A DNA stretch of 64,000 nucleotides from Aureicoccus marinus (GTDB taxonomy: Bacteria; Bacteroidota; Bacteroidia; Flavobacteriales; Flavobacteriaceae). A program made the position numbers and the translations under genes. This document shows, in pieces, positions 60,533 to 64,000 of this stretch (position 1 is its first letter; each line of letters opens with the position of its first letter). The notes under the pieces were generated by a model. That model worked only from the letters and a program-made list of their open reading frames with translations. It did not search any database and had not been told where the DNA came from. The stretch spans positions 873,546 through 937,545 of the forward strand of contig NZ_MQVX01000001.1 in the NCBI RefSeq assembly GCF_002954325.1, in the 5' to 3' direction.

Positions 60533-62950
60533 ATGCAGTTATTTCAGTTGCTCACTGCAGTTATATTGCTGTGGGCACCTCCGGTTCAGGATTCACCCTG
60601 TACCCTTCAATTTAGCGGAAAAGTTGTGGATTTTCACAGCCAACTCCATTTGAGTAAGGCCGTGCTGGAACTCTATCGTCCCGGCTCACAAGAGCTCCTG
60701 CAATCGGTTTCGACTACCGACGGGGGTGCATTCTTGCTGTCTGAGCTCTGCCCTGGAAAGTATACCGTCGTGGTCAGTCATCCTGAATGCCGTCCGATCA
60801 CTCAAGAAATAGTGATCAGGAAGAATCTTTCTCAAACATTTGTTCTGGAACATCATTTCGAAGAGTTAAAGGAGGTTGAAGTTTTTGGAAGCAAACAAAA
60901 AGAAGAAACCCGATCTGCCTTAGAAAGAAAATTGAACGAAGGAATATTGGAGCAGTACAGCTCCGGGACCTTAGGAGAAGCATTAAAAGAAATAACGGGT
61001 GTTAACACCTTAAATACAGGAGCGCAGATTTCTAAACCCAGTATTCATGGACTCACGGGAAGTCGGGTACTTATTTTAAATAACGGTGTGCGCATGCAGG
61101 ATATGGAATGGGGAGACGAACACGCTCCCAATGTCGATATCAATGCTGTGTCGAATGTAACTGTTGTCAAAGGAGCAGCCAGTTTGCGGTATGGTGGTGA
61201 CGCCCTAGGGGGTATTATTCTCCTGCAACCAGACCAATTGAAGATTGATTCTCCAGGGCTTAGCGGTAAGGCCTTAATCTCCATGCAATCCAATGGACGA
61301 GGTGGAACAGTGAGCAATAGGATCACCCAGGTCTTTGAGAAAAATTGGTTTGCTCAAGTTCAGGGTAGTTATAAGATCCTGGGAGATATGGAGGCCCCTG
61401 ACTATGTTTTGAGCAATACCGGTATCCGTCAAGGAGCAGCGGCCTTGCGGATTGGCAAGCAAGAAATTCAACAAGGAATCACTTTCGATTACAAGTACTT
61501 TGCAAGTTCTATCGGTATTCTGCGAGCATCGCATATTGGTAATGTTGACGACTTGATTCGCAGTATAAACAGTGGGCAGCCAGAAGTAATCCATCCTTTT
61601 ACCTACGAGATAAATACCCCTAGGCAAAGAGTGACTCACCACTTGGGACGTATCGTCTATTACAAGCGTTTTGAGCGTGTTGGGCGAATGGATTTAAGTT
61701 ATGATTTTCAATCCAACAGGAGATTTGAGTTCGATATTCGCGTAGGTGACGATCGCAATAAGCCAGCCATAGACCTGGAGTTGACCACCCACACTATTCA
61801 AGCAGATTTCAAAAAAGATTCTAATCCCAACAAGCTTTGGGAGGCTGGAATTCTTGGGCGATACCAAGAGAATTTTCCGAATCCGGAGACGGGGGTGCGG
61901 CGTCTAATTCCCGATTATCAACGGGTTGAAGCGGGGGCCTATTTAACTCATGTCTATCGTTGGAAAGACAAGCACAGTATAGATCTCGGGGTCCGCTACG
62001 ATTACAGTCAGATCGACGCAAAAAAGTTTTACATCACCTCCCGTTGGGAAGAAAGAGGTTATCAGGAAGAGTTCGGGGATCGGATCATCGAGGATTTGGG
62101 AACCCAACTCTTGGTTAATCCCGTATTGGATTACCACAACTACAGCTGGAGTGCAGGATATCAGTTTAAACCTGACAATGACCGCGAATTCCGATTGAAC
62201 TTTACATGTGCACAAAGAGCCCCCAACCCCAGTGAATTGTTTAGCGATGGTCTGCACCACTCTGCTGCTCGAATAGAATTGGGGGACCTGAGAATTCAAA
62301 GTGAACAATCCAAAAAGCTAACGGCGAGTTGGCAACAGTCTTCAAGTTCTTGGAGTTGGATCATTGAACCTTATATAAACTATGTAAATGATTTTATACT
62401 ACTCGAACCTACTGGTGTAGAATTTACTATTAGAGGAGCATTCCCCGTTTGGAGCTACCGTCAAACCGATGCCCTCTTGGCCGGTCTGGATCTGCAAATT
62501 GAAAAACAATGGCATCCTCATTGGACGTCAATTCACCAATTCAGCTACCTCTATGGACAAGATCAGAGCCAAGATATTCCTTTGATCAATATGCCTCCAA
62601 TCAATACCAATCACCGCTTGCAATTCGATCTTCCACAATGGCATTCTTTCAAGTTCGAAGTGCAAGGGGAATACGTATTCCAGCAAACAAGAACACCTGC
62701 CAATATTGAGGTGTTGTCACCGAATATACAATCCAATGTACTACTCAGGATCAATGATGCTCCTGACGCTTATGTCTTGTTGAGTGCGCAGGCCAGTTGG
62801 CAGTGGCCCTTGGCAAAGGGCAGTGTTCAATTGAGTTTGGCCGGAACAAACTTGTTAAATACCCAATTCAGAAATTACCTGAATCGTCAGCGATTCTTTG
62901 CGGACGATTTGGGCCGAAATATTCAATTACAATTAAAATTCAATTATTAA
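60533..62950 (+). CDS. TonB-dependent outer-membrane receptor with carboxypeptidase-like N-terminal domain
   Basis: This 805-residue protein has a short signal peptide, a CarboxypepD-reg-like beta domain (about 24-105, with GKYTVVVSHPECRP) and a plug domain (EALKEITGVNTLNTG, then KPSIHGLTGSRVLILNNG). A 22-strand-type barrel ends in IQLQLKFNY. An extracellular segment SELFSDGLHHSAA has two His followed by acidic residues and is reminiscent of zinc receptors of the ZnuD type. The substrate is uncertain; zinc or another metal is a hypothesis supported also by the small His/Cys protein upstream. There is no SusD partner. Confidence 0.92.
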   Translation: MQLFQLLTAVILLWAPPVQDSPCTLQFSGKVVDFHSQLHLSKAVLELYRPGSQELLQSVSTTDGGAFLLSELCPGKYTVVVSHPECRPITQEIVIRKNLSQTFVLEHHFEELKEVEVFGSKQKEETRSALERKLNEGILEQYSSGTLGEALKEITGVNTLNTGAQISKPSIHGLTGSRVLILNNGVRMQDMEWGDEHAPNVDINAVSNVTVVKGAASLRYGGDALGGIILLQPDQLKIDSPGLSGKALISMQSNGRGGTVSNRITQVFEKNWFAQVQGSYKILGDMEAPDYVLSNTGIRQGAAALRIGKQEIQQGITFDYKYFASSIGILRASHIGNVDDLIRSINSGQPEVIHPFTYEINTPRQRVTHHLGRIVYYKRFERVGRMDLSYDFQSNRRFEFDIRVGDDRNKPAIDLELTTHTIQADFKKDSNPNKLWEAGILGRYQENFPNPETGVRRLIPDYQRVEAGAYLTHVYRWKDKHSIDLGVRYDYSQIDAKKFYITSRWEERGYQEEFGDRIIEDLGTQLLVNPVLDYHNYSWSAGYQFKPDNDREFRLNFTCAQRAPNPSELFSDGLHHSAARIELGDLRIQSEQSKKLTASWQQSSSSWSWIIEPYINYVNDFILLEPTGVEFTIRGAFPVWSYRQTDALLAGLDLQIEKQWHPHWTSIHQFSYLYGQDQSQDIPLINMPPINTNHRLQFDLPQWHSFKFEVQGEYVFQQTRTPANIEVLSPNIQSNVLLRINDAPDAYVLLSAQASWQWPLAKGSVQLSLAGTNLLNTQFRNYLNRQRFFADDLGRNIQLQLKFNY

Positions 62951-62960
62951 TTCCTTAACT

Positions 62961-63536
62961 ATGAAAACCATTTCAAATTCCTTTTCAATGAAAAAAGTGG
63001 GTGTAGCCTTGTCTATGGCGGCTGCTCTTGTTTTTGCTTCTTGTGATAACGATGATACTCCGGATCCAGTAAATGAAGAAGAAGTAATCACTACCCTTAT
63101 TGCAACTCTTACTCCAGCCGGTGGTGGAACAACAGTTACTTTGACCTATACGGATCTTGATGCTGATGGACCAAATCCTCCGGTTGCAGAAGTTTCTGGT
63201 AACCTGATGGGTAACACCACGTACAACGGTGTAATTCAGGTTTTGAATGAAACTGAAACTCCAGCGGAAAACATCACCCTAGAGGTATTGGAAGAAGCAG
63301 ACGAGCACCAGTTCTTTTTTGAGTTCACTGGATCTATTGCGGGAGCAACAGCTACCGATACTGACAGTATGGGAAATCCCCTTGGTGTAACTTTTGACTT
63401 AACAACGAATACCGCAGGAGCTGCTACTTTGAGCATTGTTTTGCGTCACGAGCCAACAAAGCCGAACAACGGTTTGGCTACGGCAGGTGGTGAAACCGAT
63501 ATTCAGGCTGATTTCAACAACATCATCATTCAGTAA
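62961..63536 (+). CDS. Lipoprotein of the group named type 1 periplasmic binding fold superfamily protein
   Basis: This 191-residue protein has a signal ending in a lipobox (VFASC) followed by an acidic DNDDTPDPVNEEE linker. The body is beta-rich with many Thr and Gly (TTLIATLTPAGGGTTVTL, then DLDADGPNPPVAEVSG). I recall the same sequence type next to a TonB receptor in many Flavobacteriia under that database name. It has no SusD features. It starts 10 bases after the receptor gene and likely acts as its surface partner. Confidence 0.82.
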   Translation: MKTISNSFSMKKVGVALSMAAALVFASCDNDDTPDPVNEEEVITTLIATLTPAGGGTTVTLTYTDLDADGPNPPVAEVSGNLMGNTTYNGVIQVLNETETPAENITLEVLEEADEHQFFFEFTGSIAGATATDTDSMGNPLGVTFDLTTNTAGAATLSIVLRHEPTKPNNGLATAGGETDIQADFNNIIIQ

Positions 63537-63595
63537 TCTTTTGATTACGAATTAGGTACTACCTAAACCAGAAGTGAGTTCACTTCAAATCAAAA

Positions 63596-63623
63596 AAAAG
63601 AGCTGTCCATCGACAGCTCTTTT
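63596..63623. terminator. Bidirectional terminator of the TonB locus
   Basis: A 12-bp stem joins 63596-63607 to 63612-63623 around a 4-base loop. T-runs flank both sides, so it can serve the plus-strand TonB locus and the convergent minus-strand gene at 63643. Confidence 0.88.
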
Positions 63624-63642
63624 TATTTGGTGAATATTTTAA

Positions 63643-63945
63643 CTAGACTTCTACAGTCTTTTTGTCTTTCCCTTTATCGCTAACCACGAAGGTGTAGATC
63701 CACATCAAGGTGAAGGTTGGAATGATATCCATTCCAGGAATCAACTCTTCCACCGTAGCGAAAATACCAGCGGCTTTTCCGGCATTTCCTTTGTACATCT
63801 TGGTCATTAACCAACCTGCGGTGGGTGCCCAGATCACGTCGATTACCTCTCCAACGCCCGGAATGATGTAAGAGATCATGCCTATGCCATCGAACAAAAG
63901 ACTTAAAAGAAGATAATTGATCTTGTTTTTCTTGAACTGTACCAT
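63643..63945 (-). CDS. Small conserved membrane protein
   Basis: ATG at 63945 (MVQFKKNKINYLLL) is chosen over a longer frame that adds seven hydrophobic residues. The 100-residue product has about three hydrophobic segments: LLLSLLFDGIGMISYIIP, VIDVIWAPTAGWLMTK, and IIPTFTLMWIYTFVV. GVGEVIDVIWAP and PGMDIIPTFTLMW are conserved-looking motifs. A charged tail (DKGKDKKTVEV) follows. I recognise it as a flavobacterial family without a known role. Confidence 0.75.
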   Translation of the reverse strand: MVQFKKNKINYLLLSLLFDGIGMISYIIPGVGEVIDVIWAPTAGWLMTKMYKGNAGKAAGIFATVEELIPGMDIIPTFTLMWIYTFVVSDKGKDKKTVEV

Positions 63946-64000
63946 AAAGGAAAAGTAGAAAAACAATTCGACATTTAAAAAAAACGCCTTTTATTTTTGG

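Noticed and set aside
1-64000. CRISPR array, insertion sequence, prophage, integron or tRNA-linked island
   Set aside because: No regularly spaced repeats, transposase or integrase genes, inverted-repeat ends or tRNA genes were seen, and gene content is housekeeping throughout.

Overview
The window is a compact, moderate-GC chromosomal segment of a Bacteroidota bacterium, most probably class Flavobacteriia. The evidence is the lpxC-fabZ gene fusion, the fused hisB and hisIE genes, the type IX secretion regulator PorX, a SusC-type TonB-dependent receptor, several Bacteroidota-specific unknown families, absence of Shine-Dalgarno sequences, and intergenic boxes matching the Bacteroidota promoter element TAnnTTTG. 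I see no rRNA, tRNA, CRISPR array, insertion sequence, prophage or integrated element. Genes are dense, and many neighbours overlap by 1-11 bases.

Layout. 1-922: end of a cell-wall/peptidase operon (M14-like peptidase, lipoprotein amidase). 1196-4818: menB, a GT-B glycosyltransferase and a DEAH-type helicase. 5057-5922: the housekeeping sigma factor gene rpoD, carrying an apparent frameshift. 5974-12879: a minus-strand surface-polysaccharide locus (soluble hybrid kinase, lone receiver, HEAT-repeat membrane protein, GT2 synthase, YaiO-like outer-membrane barrel), ending in two tandem, mutually similar micro-ORFs of 32 and 33 codons. 13188-20992: thioesterase, two unknown families, paired alpha/beta hydrolases, two membrane proteins and an AAA+ ATPase/VWA pair. 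21069-28222: a complete his operon (hisG-D-C-B-H-A-F-IE) preceded by a leader peptide with three His codons and an attenuator hairpin. 28244-38882: prohibitin-like protein, VWA membrane protein, fabG, sucD, a second lpxD-like gene, efp, lpxA, lpxC-fabZ, lpxD and an HD hydrolase. 38920-41183: porX, tsaE and a 44-residue secreted peptide with its own promoter and terminator. 41260-48617: alanine dehydrogenase, proline dehydrogenase, aroB, an Lrp/AsnC regulator, an M14 peptidase and small unknowns. 48620-55455: TerC, topoisomerase IV (parC, parE), ychF and ferredoxin. 55525-58631: LuxC-like acyl-CoA reductase, serC and a SerA-like dehydrogenase. 58707-63536: DUF937 protein, two small envelope proteins, and a TonB receptor locus with a small Cys-rich exported protein and a lipoprotein. 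63643-63945: a small membrane protein.

Eight genes (rpoD, the hybrid kinase, one alpha/beta hydrolase, hisIE, hisA, ald, aroB and the M14 peptidase) are each broken by what looks like one missing base inside a short homopolymer. Restoring one base gives normal family lengths in the seven that can be measured. The uniform direction of error and the essential or operonic nature of the genes point to assembly or base-calling deletions rather than real pseudogenes.

The most interesting less-explained items are the tandem micropeptides behind the polysaccharide locus, the 44-residue exported peptide between tsaE and the alanine dehydrogenase region, the histidine attenuator, and the TonB locus of unknown ligand.
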